Made by a program: the position numbers and the translations under genes
Notes under the pieces: model-generated
What the model saw: the letters and a program-made list of their open reading frames with translations, nothing else
Told to the model about the DNA's origin: nothing
Databases searched by the model: none
In this document: positions 9,081-16,907 of the stretch, piece by piece
Position numbering within the stretch: the stretch's first letter is position 1
Layout: each line of letters opens with the position of its first letter
DNA from: Pseudoalteromonas luteoviolacea
GTDB taxonomy: Bacteria; Pseudomonadota; Gammaproteobacteria; Enterobacterales; Alteromonadaceae
DNA: 34,926 nucleotides
Direction of reading: 5' to 3'
Assembly (NCBI RefSeq): GCF_021654285.1
Contig: NZ_JAKFZS010000043.1
Location: 1-34,926, forward strand

Positions 9081-9374
9081 TTAATTGCGTTTGCGAGAAA
9101 TAACAATCTGATATTTATCAACATCATAAATACTCATAAACATCGGATATTCACCAAACGTACTATGCTTAAACAGATAATTATCTTGAGGAAGTTGGTT
9201 GTTAGGGTCTCCGCGAAGAGAAATACTAAAGGAAGAAAACTCCGCAGTGTCTATTCTGCCATTCTCTACGTTAAAAATTTCTAGTTCACCAACTTGCTGT
9301 TCATTCTGCACCGAAAAGACATCTACTTTTTGACCAACTAAGGAGTGCATTAACTCATGCGTTACTATTTCCAT
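9081..9374 (-). CDS. DUF6916-like small protein
   Basis: This 97-residue protein matches the pattern I associate with the DUF6916 family: an N-terminal HELMHSLVGQKVDVF, an acidic middle, a FSISLRGDP segment followed by LPQDNYLFKHSTFGEY and a C-terminal strand (YQIVISRKRN). That family is typically encoded beside triplets of collar-domain proteins. No signal peptide or membrane segment is visible. Its position directly before the three collar genes supports a role in their assembly or as a small structural partner, which is inference. The family assignment is from memory of motif order and not from a search. Confidence 0.75.
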   Translation of the reverse strand: MEIVTHELMHSLVGQKVDVFSVQNEQQVGELEIFNVENGRIDTAEFSSFSISLRGDPNNQLPQDNYLFKHSTFGEYPMFMSIYDVDKYQIVISRKRN

Positions 9375-9430
9375 TTCTTGCTACTCTTTTTGTGTAAAGT
9401 GAATACAAGGCTGCCTAAATGACACCCAGT

Positions 9431-9943
9431 TTAAACACCCACTATGCTTTTCATTGCAGGGGGATACCAAATCAATAATTCATGAGGCGGTTGTATCAAT
9501 TCAGTTTGAAAACCCAGTTCTAAATACAAGCGTTTTGCACCCAAATTCAAACAGCTAACAGACAAAGTGAGTGGCATAGCTGACTGCGCCGCACAATGCT
9601 GAAATGATTGAATAATTGCTCGTCCAAAACCATGTCCTCGCGCAGCGTTTAAAAAACCGATATCAATTAAGCGAATTTCGTTGTGACCAAAATCAAGCGT
9701 GGCCTTGCCAATGGGTTCACCGTGTTTTTCAATAATGAAGTACATTGCATTGGGGTACTGAGCACCGTACCCTTGAGTTTGCGCTTTTAGCTGCATCTCA
9801 ACGATGGACTCAATAAAGTCTTGCTCACCATCAATACACTGCAAGTCCTGTCTTACTTCTCTGTGCAGCTTTTCGATAAATGGCTTATCACTTGCTGTTG
9901 AGGGACGGATATGAAGTCCCTCAGGTATGGTAAATTGCACCAT
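9431..9943 (-). CDS. GNAT family N-acetyltransferase
   Basis: The 170-residue protein has the GNAT fold order: N-terminal LHIRPSTASDKPFIEKLHREV, central strand GEPIGKATLDFG, then RLIDIGFLNAARGHGFGRAII, where RGHGFG is the acetyl-CoA pyrophosphate-binding R/Q-x-x-G-x-G/A loop, and a C-terminal LNLGAKRLYLELGFQTE motif B. The substrate is unknown. GNAT genes of this type recur next to collar-domain triplets, so an acetylation step on a neighbour's product is possible, but nothing here shows it. It sits 42 bp after the dioxygenase gene and 56 bp before the DUF6916-like gene in the same direction. Confidence 0.9.
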   Translation of the reverse strand: MVQFTIPEGLHIRPSTASDKPFIEKLHREVRQDLQCIDGEQDFIESIVEMQLKAQTQGYGAQYPNAMYFIIEKHGEPIGKATLDFGHNEIRLIDIGFLNAARGHGFGRAIIQSFQHCAAQSAMPLTLSVSCLNLGAKRLYLELGFQTELIQPPHELLIWYPPAMKSIVGV

Positions 9944-9985
9944 AATCCTTATCCTCTTATGTGCATTTATTGAGTATATGCAGCT

Positions 9986-10600
9986 TTAAAATTTTTGCTC
10001 AGAACATTCAATGATATTTTTAAGCCACGCATTAACCTTGCAATCAATCACCAAATTGATCCTAGCCTTAAAGCCGCGATTCAAAACACTGTGCTCTAAG
10101 TCCGCATTGACGTACCAAGCTTCCCCATTGCGCATAGGCACTTTTTGTCCGCCAACAACAAACTCAATTTCTTCAGAGCCAGTAATGGGGATATGGATCC
10201 GTGCTTCGCCGTACTCCAAAGATAAGCGATGGTCTTGATGTGGATAGATCTGACTACCTGCCCCTAAACGCATAAGCCTCACCGACTTAAAGGGACATTT
10301 GAATTGGCCTAGAAATCGTTCAATTTCATGCAGACTTTCCATGATAGGCAAAGGTGAAAACTGCCCGTTACATTCCTCAATTGAGAAACATTGTAAAATT
10401 GGATGAGCATCCAAATGAGCTTGATCAGCATAGAGTGCGAGTACATCCCACTCACCGGTAAAGCAAGATGTATTTACGTGCCTGCACCAATGTGAATTGC
10501 TGACAGAAATAACATCATCGAGCAGAGCATTAACACAGCAAGATAAATCGAGCTTTGCGCCCGCCAACACCTTAGTTGGTTGTGCACAACTGAGAGTCAT
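9986..10600 (-). CDS. Aspartyl/asparaginyl beta-hydroxylase-like 2-oxoglutarate dioxygenase
   Basis: The 204-residue protein has the double-stranded beta-helix dioxygenase core: RLGAGSQIYPHQDH gives the first metal His in a degenerate H-x-D setting, HIPITGSEEIEF and MRNGEAWYVNADLEHSVLNRG give the second His, and the following FKARINLVIDC gives the 2-oxoglutarate-binding Arg. The family hydroxylates Asp/Asn side chains in proteins or free amino acids using Fe(II) and 2-oxoglutarate. No signal peptide is present, so it acts in the cytosol. It starts 4 bp after the stop of the propeller gene. A protein or peptide substrate encoded in the same train is plausible but unproven. Confidence 0.88.
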   Translation of the reverse strand: MTLSCAQPTKVLAGAKLDLSCCVNALLDDVISVSNSHWCRHVNTSCFTGEWDVLALYADQAHLDAHPILQCFSIEECNGQFSPLPIMESLHEIERFLGQFKCPFKSVRLMRLGAGSQIYPHQDHRLSLEYGEARIHIPITGSEEIEFVVGGQKVPMRNGEAWYVNADLEHSVLNRGFKARINLVIDCKVNAWLKNIIECSEQKF

Positions 10601-10604
10601 TAAA

Positions 10605-11312
10605 CTACCCTAAAGGCTGACCTGAAATATCAAATTTATAGACGGTATCTGCAAACTTGCCACCAATAGCGGTTATCGAGTTATATCCATCTATGGTCAG
10701 TAGTCGAGTTTTTGTATATAACTCCCTAGGTCCATAACTCTTCAGATATATGCCCTGACTGTCGTATATCTTTATGCTGTTTGAATGAGAGTCTAAAACA
10801 TGTATATATCCAGACGCATCGCAGGTTATCGATTTAACACCATTCAGTTGGTGATCCAGTTCATTTCCAAATTCGCCAAAAGAGCCGAGTACATCGCCCT
10901 CAAAATCTAATGCATAAATAGAATAGCTCGTTTCCCCTGTAACAAATAAACGCTGGTGCTTTTCATCAATAGCAAAATCTTTAACATGCATGCTCAGCGG
11001 AATAAAACCTAAGACTGTTCCTTTATCATCGTATATGTCTATTTGATTCATTGACTCAAACAAAATATACACTTTGCTACCATAGCGCCTTGCCACTCTC
11101 GGTTTTAGGCTTACTTCTACGATAGTTTGTTGTGGGTTTTCAATTAAAATCGCGGGGTTTGTGACGTTCCAAGAAAGAAGCTCTGAGTTATTTAATCTTT
11201 GTGTATATGCCGTTGTACGCTTACTTTTATGTGCCCAAACAGGCATGGAAACACCCGCTGCGCTTGATGCACTCATAATAACTGCTGATTTTATAAACCC
11301 TCGGCGCTTCAT
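10605..11312 (-). CDS. Tat-exported NHL/6-bladed beta-propeller protein
   Basis: The 235-residue protein begins MKRRGFIKSAVIMSASSAAG, a twin-arginine signal (RRGFIK) with a hydrophobic stretch and a likely AxA-type cleavage near PVWA-HK. The remainder contains NHL-like repeats: VLGFIPLSMHVKDFAIDEKH, LFVTGETSYSIYALD, VLGSFGEFGNELDHQLNGVK, YIHVLDSHSNSIKIYDSQG, YLKSYG. It probably folds as a beta-propeller in the periplasm after folding in the cytosol. It is the first gene of the long minus-strand train and faces the kinase operon across a 498-bp gap. Family members are commonly annotated as 6-bladed beta-propeller or NHL proteins; the ligand is unknown. Confidence 0.85.
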   Translation of the reverse strand: MKRRGFIKSAVIMSASSAAGVSMPVWAHKSKRTTAYTQRLNNSELLSWNVTNPAILIENPQQTIVEVSLKPRVARRYGSKVYILFESMNQIDIYDDKGTVLGFIPLSMHVKDFAIDEKHQRLFVTGETSYSIYALDFEGDVLGSFGEFGNELDHQLNGVKSITCDASGYIHVLDSHSNSIKIYDSQGIYLKSYGPRELYTKTRLLTIDGYNSITAIGGKFADTVYKFDISGQPLG

Positions 11313-11810
11313 GGACGACTCCTTCCTAAATTGATTAAATCAATTATTACAGGATTGGAAATAATAAAATATTACACCTTATTACACTGCGCAGTACATA
11401 AACATTAAATCAAAAGAAAAAAGCAACACTTAACAACTAGCCTTGAATTTAAAAATTTGAAGTCAGTCAAACTTTGCAAGCTTAAGTTACTGGCCTAAAG
11501 AAAAACTATTCTCATCTTTGGCTTTTAAACCAATAAAAAGCCACATGAGAAAAGACCAAAAAACACAACAATAAAAAATAGAAAATCTCGATATACCGAT
11601 ATAAGAGACAAAAGACACAATCTTTAATCCTTATATTTGGAATAATAAAAATAAGACAAGCGTTTCTTACTAGGTAAAAAATCGTATGTATTATATATGT
11701 GAAATTAATTATAAGTTGTAATCGTCAACCACTAAAAAACGATGTACTATCTACATTCAATTGCATCAAATGTTTCTTGGCAACAATAATTAACTCGTAG
11801 AATAAACATA
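11313..11810 (+). other. AT-rich divergent intergenic region between the two operons
   Basis: This stretch of about 500 bp lies between the first gene of the minus-strand train and the kinase gene and must hold promoters for both. It is conspicuously AT-rich (runs such as ATGTATTATATATGTG near 11686-11701). I see no convincing coding sequence, terminator hairpin or long repeat. The short minus-strand frame that reaches in from the kinase gene is best read as an accidental overlap. Confidence 0.7.
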
Positions 11811-14800
11811 ATGTCATTAACTCATTTTTCTGATCCATATATAGAGAATAACTTCGATTCTTCCCAATATGAGCTACTTCATAAGATTGGCGAGGGTGGT
11901 TTTGGTAAAGTCTATAAAGCACGCAATAAAAATACAGAACAAACTGTTGCTATTAAATTTTTAGCCCTTGAGCCCCACTTAGAAGAATCAAAAAAGAAAC
12001 GATATATTGAACGCTTTAAACGTGAAACTGCACTTAGTGGGCAATTAGAGCACCCGCATATCGTTCGATTATTAGATAAAGGACAGGTTAATGAACACCT
12101 GTTATATGGTGTTTTTGAGTATATTGAAGGCCAATCACTGCGTGAATACCTTATGCAAGAAGGAGCGCTGGACGCAGTTGAAGCCACCGATATTATGTTA
12201 CAAGTGCTCGATGCACTGATCCACGCCCATAAAAAAGGTATTATTCACCGAGATATCAAACCCGCCAACATAATGCTTACACAAGCGGGAGCGAAAACAC
12301 ATGCAAAAATCCTTGATTTTGGTATCGGTACTCTCACGCAAGAAAGCCGTCATCAAGACTTTGCAACCATCACGTTAACGCAAGAGACAATCGGCACGCC
12401 TTCTTACAGTGCCCCAGAGCAATTAAGAGGAGAGCCAGCCTCTGAGAAAACTGATTTATACGTATGGGGCTTAGTATTACTTGAATGCTTAACGGGCATG
12501 CCAGCGGTTACGGGGTCAAGCGTAGCTTCAATATATCATAAGCAGCTTAGTGACGTGCATATCCCGATCCCCAGCGCCCTACTAGGGCATCCGCTTTCAG
12601 GGCTGCTGCGTCGAGTCTTGCAGAAAAATGCCACTGAACGAGTGATCTCCGGTAAAGAAGTGTTTTCTGAGTTAAATACCATGAACGTGTCTAACTTGGT
12701 CGGTATCTTAGCCGATGTGCAGGCACAACATGGTTTTGATGACAATACAGTTGTGCTGCGTAATGACGATCCAAATAGTCCCGTCGTACACGATTACACA
12801 ACCCTTACTGAGCGTAAACAAATCACGGTGTTAGCACTTCGATTAAGTGCTAAGAGGCTCAATGAAAGTGCCAAAGATTTTGATATCATAGATACGCTTT
12901 TTAAATCCCAACGCAACCACTGCATCGATATCGCGACCCGGTTTGGTGCTTATCATGTCGGAAATCTAGCGGATACCATGTTGTTTTACTTTGGCTATCC
13001 CGTTGCCAGTGACAATGACACACGTTTGAGCGCTCGCACCGCACTCGAAGCCATCAGTGAATTAGCCAAAAGAAATGCGTTAATGCAAGAAGCGCATGGC
13101 ATTCAGCTTAATGCGCATGTTGGTATCCACTCTGGTATTTTTGTCACATATGCCAATGCAGTGCCAGAAGGAAATGTGGCTAATATTGCCATGGAGTTAT
13201 CTCGCCTTGCGGGCGAGAGGCAGATTTTATGCTCAGCAGAAACACGCTCTATTCTAGAACCGTTCAGTGAGTTTGATTATTTCGACAACATTCAGTTGGG
13301 ATTATCCATTGATCAGTTGACAGTTTATAACCTCAATGGTGAAAAACGCATTGAAGCCTTTGGCTTTATGCGTGGCACTAAGAACCACCACAAGCTGGTT
13401 GGCAGACAACATGAGTTAGATAAAACGTTGTCTATCATTAACGATGAGAATACGAAAACCCGCATCGCCCACATCTTCGGCGAGGCAGGCATAGGTAAAT
13501 CTCGCTTATTGCAAGAAATAAGAGACAATGCATCTCAATATCAACACCTGGTTGCACAGTGCTTGCCAGAGCACCAAAACAATGGCTTGTATCCTGTTAT
13601 TAACCTAGTTAAGTATCTATACAATATTCAGACACTTAGCCCCTCAGAAATCGTTGCTAAATTCACCACATTATTAAGCAGTGCAGGCTCTGACATAGAT
13701 GTAACACACATGATGCCTGTGTTACTTGTATGGCTAAATGTCGAGTTACCTGAACATATCCACCCCTCTTCTTTGAGTTCAGAATCGCAAAAAGCACTGT
13801 TGTTTAAGGGCTTGGCAAGCCTATTAAGCACAGATGAAAATGCTATCTGCAACAATAAACTATATGTTTTTGAAGACATTCATTGGTCGGATGCAACCAC
13901 GCTGGAGTTCATTCAATTTTTTGCAGCGAGTCTAGACGGCCATCATGTTCTGATTAGCACATCACGGCAACCGGCCCCAAACTGCTTACACGATTTAACG
14001 CTACTTGAAATCGAACTTAATAAACTGACCTCTAGAGCAACCGAAGACTTTATTGAACAACTTTTCGAAAATAAATCAGTGTCCGATTCAGTCAGGAATG
14101 TACTGATTAATCGAACAGATGGGATCCCTCTATTTATCGAAGAGCTGGTAGATATGATGAAACAAAAAGGCCTTGTCCATGAACAACAAGGTGCTATTCA
14201 GTTCATCAACCCAGACAAGCAAAATGAGGTCCCAGGCAGCCTTAGAGAGTCTTTGCAACAGAAGCTTGACTGTCTTGTACATGCGAAAGAAACAGCGCAA
14301 TTGGCTGCAACAATCGGCAGAGAGTTTGACTATGATTTGCTGGTAGCGGCATCTTCACTCAGTGAGGATCAAATTCAAAATGATTTGAATGAACTGATTG
14401 ACAAAGATCTCATTGTGCAACAACGTAGAGTGGACAGCGACAGCTATATATTCAAACATGCTTTGGTGCGAGATGCTGCCTATGAAAGCCAAAGTGCTAA
14501 AGAGTTCAAAGCCAAACACTTACAAATATTGTCTGCACTCGAAACCCTAAACCACTTTGATAGAGATCCACTGCTCACCACATTTCACTTGAAAAAAGTC
14601 GGTCAATTTAATGAAGCGGTCACACTGCTTTTGCACAGTGCGAAACAAGCAACCACGCGCTTTTTTGTAGCAAAAGCCAGCGCATTTTATGCAGAAGCAT
14701 TGGAGATTATCAATGCAGGTAACATTGAAGACAGCGCGCTGGCAACGTCTGTTAAAAATGCCCTCGCCGCATCTCGTATCGCTTACAATGGCTGGCTTGA

Positions 14801-15647
14801 TAGCCAAGCCGTGTCGAATATGGAAGAAAATATCCGTAAGATGGAAGAGATTCAAGATCCGACACAAAAGTTTTTCACACAGCGTGGGCAATGGCTACAC
14901 GCCTATGCATCAGGCGATATGAATGTAGCGCATCAGATAGGCATTGGGCTTGCGCAAACAATAGACGATATGCCAAGTCATGTTCACCCCATAATTGCTG
15001 AAGTTGTTGTACAAACTCATTTCTCATTTGGGGAGTTTGACACCGTTTTAAGCTTAATAGACTCATTGCCCAAGCGTGGTTTTTTTGACAACAGTCCTGA
15101 GGCCATTTCTGCCAACTTTGGATTTTGCTCTGAATTGGTTTGCATTGGCTTCAAAGGGTTATCTGAACTCTTGCTAGGTCTGGAGCAACAAGCAGATGAA
15201 ACCATGCGAGACCAACTTATGCTTGCGAGACAACTTAACGTCGAAGATGTACTTTCAGCCACTCATGGCTTTCAAGCTTGGTACTTCTTACTCAAAAGTG
15301 CCATCAGCACTGAGCTCAATGACTTTAACCACAGTCTAAAAAACGCCAAGTTGCATTCCGAGCAAGGATACATCCACTCGCAAAACACCAACAATATTGG
15401 CTGGCTTGGATATAACACCATGCTTAAATACTTGGCCAATATCGATACACAAAATTCATTTGAGCATTTTGAGGAAAATATAGCCCAATTTATGGGCTAT
15501 CAATCTCACCGTTATTTTTATTACTTTTTCTTAGCTAAGTTTCTATTTTTACGCAACGATGGGCGTTATGAAGATGCGTATGCAGAGTACATTAGCGAAA
15601 AAAGTAAAAACCAAAACCGATATCTTAATCAATACGATAACCTTTAA
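11811..15647 (+). CDS. Ser/Thr protein kinase - degenerate class III cyclase - P-loop ATPase - helical repeat fusion (TOMM-type kinase/cyclase family)
   Basis: The 1278-residue protein opens with a complete eukaryotic-type kinase (about 20-290): glycine loop GEGGFGKV, Lys49 in VAIK, catalytic Asp148 in HRDIKPAN, DFG Asp169, and SAPEQL. A class III nucleotide cyclase-like domain follows (about 335-515; NLADTMLFYFGYP with Asp388, VGIHSGIFV, GNVANIAMEL), but the first metal Asp is replaced (ALRL instead of xADx) and the transition-state Arg after Asn is Glu, so it is probably inactive. Next is a signalling ATPase (about 528-900; GRQHEL, Walker A GEAGIGKS at 557-564, Walker B LYVFEDIHWSD near 684-694), then a helical TPR-like region to the end. 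Domain order and length match what I recall of the TIGR03903 TOMM-system kinase/cyclase family. No transmembrane segment is evident. It heads a four-gene operon; only 12 bp separate its stop from the next start. The ribosome-binding site is weak. Confidence 0.92.
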   Translation: MSLTHFSDPYIENNFDSSQYELLHKIGEGGFGKVYKARNKNTEQTVAIKFLALEPHLEESKKKRYIERFKRETALSGQLEHPHIVRLLDKGQVNEHLLYGVFEYIEGQSLREYLMQEGALDAVEATDIMLQVLDALIHAHKKGIIHRDIKPANIMLTQAGAKTHAKILDFGIGTLTQESRHQDFATITLTQETIGTPSYSAPEQLRGEPASEKTDLYVWGLVLLECLTGMPAVTGSSVASIYHKQLSDVHIPIPSALLGHPLSGLLRRVLQKNATERVISGKEVFSELNTMNVSNLVGILADVQAQHGFDDNTVVLRNDDPNSPVVHDYTTLTERKQITVLALRLSAKRLNESAKDFDIIDTLFKSQRNHCIDIATRFGAYHVGNLADTMLFYFGYPVASDNDTRLSARTALEAISELAKRNALMQEAHGIQLNAHVGIHSGIFVTYANAVPEGNVANIAMELSRLAGERQILCSAETRSILEPFSEFDYFDNIQLGLSIDQLTVYNLNGEKRIEAFGFMRGTKNHHKLVGRQHELDKTLSIINDENTKTRIAHIFGEAGIGKSRLLQEIRDNASQYQHLVAQCLPEHQNNGLYPVINLVKYLYNIQTLSPSEIVAKFTTLLSSAGSDIDVTHMMPVLLVWLNVELPEHIHPSSLSSESQKALLFKGLASLLSTDENAICNNKLYVFEDIHWSDATTLEFIQFFAASLDGHHVLISTSRQPAPNCLHDLTLLEIELNKLTSRATEDFIEQLFENKSVSDSVRNVLINRTDGIPLFIEELVDMMKQKGLVHEQQGAIQFINPDKQNEVPGSLRESLQQKLDCLVHAKETAQLAATIGREFDYDLLVAASSLSEDQIQNDLNELIDKDLIVQQRRVDSDSYIFKHALVRDAAYESQSAKEFKAKHLQILSALETLNHFDRDPLLTTFHLKKVGQFNEAVTLLLHSAKQATTRFFVAKASAFYAEALEIINAGNIEDSALATSVKNALAASRIAYNGWLDSQAVSNMEENIRKMEEIQDPTQKFFTQRGQWLHAYASGDMNVAHQIGIGLAQTIDDMPSHVHPIIAEVVVQTHFSFGEFDTVLSLIDSLPKRGFFDNSPEAISANFGFCSELVCIGFKGLSELLLGLEQQADETMRDQLMLARQLNVEDVLSATHGFQAWYFLLKSAISTELNDFNHSLKNAKLHSEQGYIHSQNTNNIGWLGYNTMLKYLANIDTQNSFEHFEENIAQFMGYQSHRYFYYFFLAKFLFLRNDGRYEDAYAEYISEKSKNQNRYLNQYDNL

Positions 15648-15659
15648 ATGGAGATAATT

Positions 15660-15908
15660 ATGTCTGACGCAGCAACGTACCCTACAGGTCTACTTTCTTT
15701 TACTTATCATGTGGCAAACACGGAGTCTGTAAAAGCACAGGCACAGTCTGACTTAGATGGTGTAATGACTGACTTTGCATTAACACCAACTCAGCAAGAG
15801 CTCATCACTAAAATTTCTAACGAGACGGGCCTTACTGACAGCTTATGGGAACAATATGCCGAAGAGCTAAGAACTGAAATTGATCACGACATCAAGACCG
15901 TTTGGTAA
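15660..15908 (+). CDS. Small LigA-like / putative modified-peptide-precursor-like protein
   Basis: The 82-residue acidic protein starts MSDAATYPTGLLSFTYHVAN. I chose ATG 15660 rather than ATG 15648 because GGAG lies 6 bases before it, while 15648 abuts the kinase stop without a site. The middle (ESVKAQAQSDLDGVMTDFAL, then TPTQQELITKIS) resembles the small all-helical LigA-type domain that also serves as leader in some RiPP/TOMM precursors such as the BMA_0021/BMA_0022 family (recalled). The C-terminal 30 residues hold no Cys and few Ser/Thr, so no heterocyclised core is apparent. It ends with Trp. Its place directly after the kinase/cyclase fusion matches the context of such precursors, but no modification enzymes are nearby. 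It could instead be a small partner or substrate of the kinase. Confidence 0.8.
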   Translation: MSDAATYPTGLLSFTYHVANTESVKAQAQSDLDGVMTDFALTPTQQELITKISNETGLTDSLWEQYAEELRTEIDHDIKTVW

Positions 15909-15916
15909 TGATGGGA

Positions 15917-15938
15917 GGTGGGTAATTATTTACCCACC
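15917..15938 (+). promoter_or_regulatory. Perfect 9-bp hairpin between the small-protein gene and the next gene
   Basis: GGTGGGTAA (15917-15925) and TTACCCACC (15930-15938) are perfect inverted arms around a 4-base loop, TTAT. The hairpin begins 8 bases after the small-protein stop codon and ends 6 bases before an ATG at 15945. No T-run follows, so it is more likely an mRNA-stabilising, attenuating or translation-control element than a complete terminator. It may keep the small protein in excess over the downstream products. Confidence 0.7.
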
Positions 15939-15944
15939 AATACT

Positions 15945-16907
15945 ATGCGATATACGACATTACAACTACATACGTGCTTAGATCAGTCATTCTCTTCTCT
16001 TATAAACAGAAATCAGCCTGCGCTGGCCCAAAGTCTCATCGAGGTTGTTCCTCAAAATACTAAAGGCATATGCTACGAATACCGCTCGAAAATAAGACAC
16101 CGCCCTTGCGATATTTTACTGGCTTACAGCTGTGCCCCTGCTGATTTGGAACAACTCGAAAACTATGTTGCGCAGCTTACACACGACCAATATGCAAGTG
16201 AAATAATCAAGTTCATAGAGCAAAGAAGGATTAACCCTGAATACAGGCCTATCAATCTAGTTTGGTTTAGCTTTGATTGGAATAGCACGCACTACCCCAG
16301 TATCCCGACTTTTTATGTCAGCACACAAAGTGAAAAGTACAACAATAAACAGAAATTATCATCACTGACAACGGATCTCGTCACCCGTCTTGTGCCGAGC
16401 CATTTAGCAACAGCACAACGTGTCTTGGGCTGTTTGGATAAGGCAAAACTAAACCACATTGGGTTTACGTTTGCTCGAGAGAAATTGAAAACAAAATTTG
16501 TCTTAACCTGTGACACAACATCTGTTTTACCCCTTCTGAGAGACTTAGATTGGGAAGGGGATCATGACAAATTGGTTCAACTGCTCGATTTTGTAAAAGG
16601 CATCACCCCAAAAACACAGATTAGCATCTCTTTTAATGACACCTTATCTAGCAAACTTGAAATTGAGCTACCGTGGATCACATCACACGATAACAATTAC
16701 ATCGATAAACCGTTTATCGACTTTGTTTCAGACATATGCCACGCCCAGGATGAATACCAAAGTTTATCTGAGCTACAAACTTGGCTAGATGCAAACAATC
16801 ATGATTGTATTTTTTATAATAAGTTCTCTTTATTTGAGGATTCTACCGTCAACTTGAAATCCTATTTACATTCAAGTCCATTCCAAAAAAGGAGATTTTT
16901 ACAATGA
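15945..16907 (+). CDS. Uncharacterised protein of kinase operon
   Basis: A protein of about 320 residues without a signal peptide or membrane segment. I prefer ATG 15945 (MRYTTLQLHTCLDQSF) to GTG 15918 because the latter lies inside the hairpin arm and too close to GGGAGG. Visible landmarks are a central LVTRLVPSHLATAQRVLG, a segment IGFTFAREKLKTKFVLTC, then LRDLDWEGDHDKLVQLLDFV and QISISFNDTLSSKLEIELPW; the two strand-rich segments look like an internal two-fold repeat flanking a helical 'W-x-G' element. I recall a similar pattern in uncharacterised proteins near peptide-precursor genes but cannot name a family. It overlaps the next start as ATGA (16904-16907), so the two are translationally coupled. 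Confidence 0.8.
   Translation: MRYTTLQLHTCLDQSFSSLINRNQPALAQSLIEVVPQNTKGICYEYRSKIRHRPCDILLAYSCAPADLEQLENYVAQLTHDQYASEIIKFIEQRRINPEYRPINLVWFSFDWNSTHYPSIPTFYVSTQSEKYNNKQKLSSLTTDLVTRLVPSHLATAQRVLGCLDKAKLNHIGFTFAREKLKTKFVLTCDTTSVLPLLRDLDWEGDHDKLVQLLDFVKGITPKTQISISFNDTLSSKLEIELPWITSHDNNYIDKPFIDFVSDICHAQDEYQSLSELQTWLDANNHDCIFYNKFSLFEDSTVNLKSYLHSSPFQKRRFLQ

Noticed and set aside
15918..15944. GTG 15918 as start of the unknown kinase-operon protein
   Set aside because: It is inside the hairpin arm and directly abuts the GGGAGG sequence, leaving no spacing for ribosome binding; ATG 15945 is preferred.
11811..16907. Complete thiazole/oxazole-modified microcin locus
   Set aside because: No YcaO cyclodehydratase, FMN dehydrogenase or transporter is present in the window, and the small protein has no Cys/Ser/Thr-rich core.
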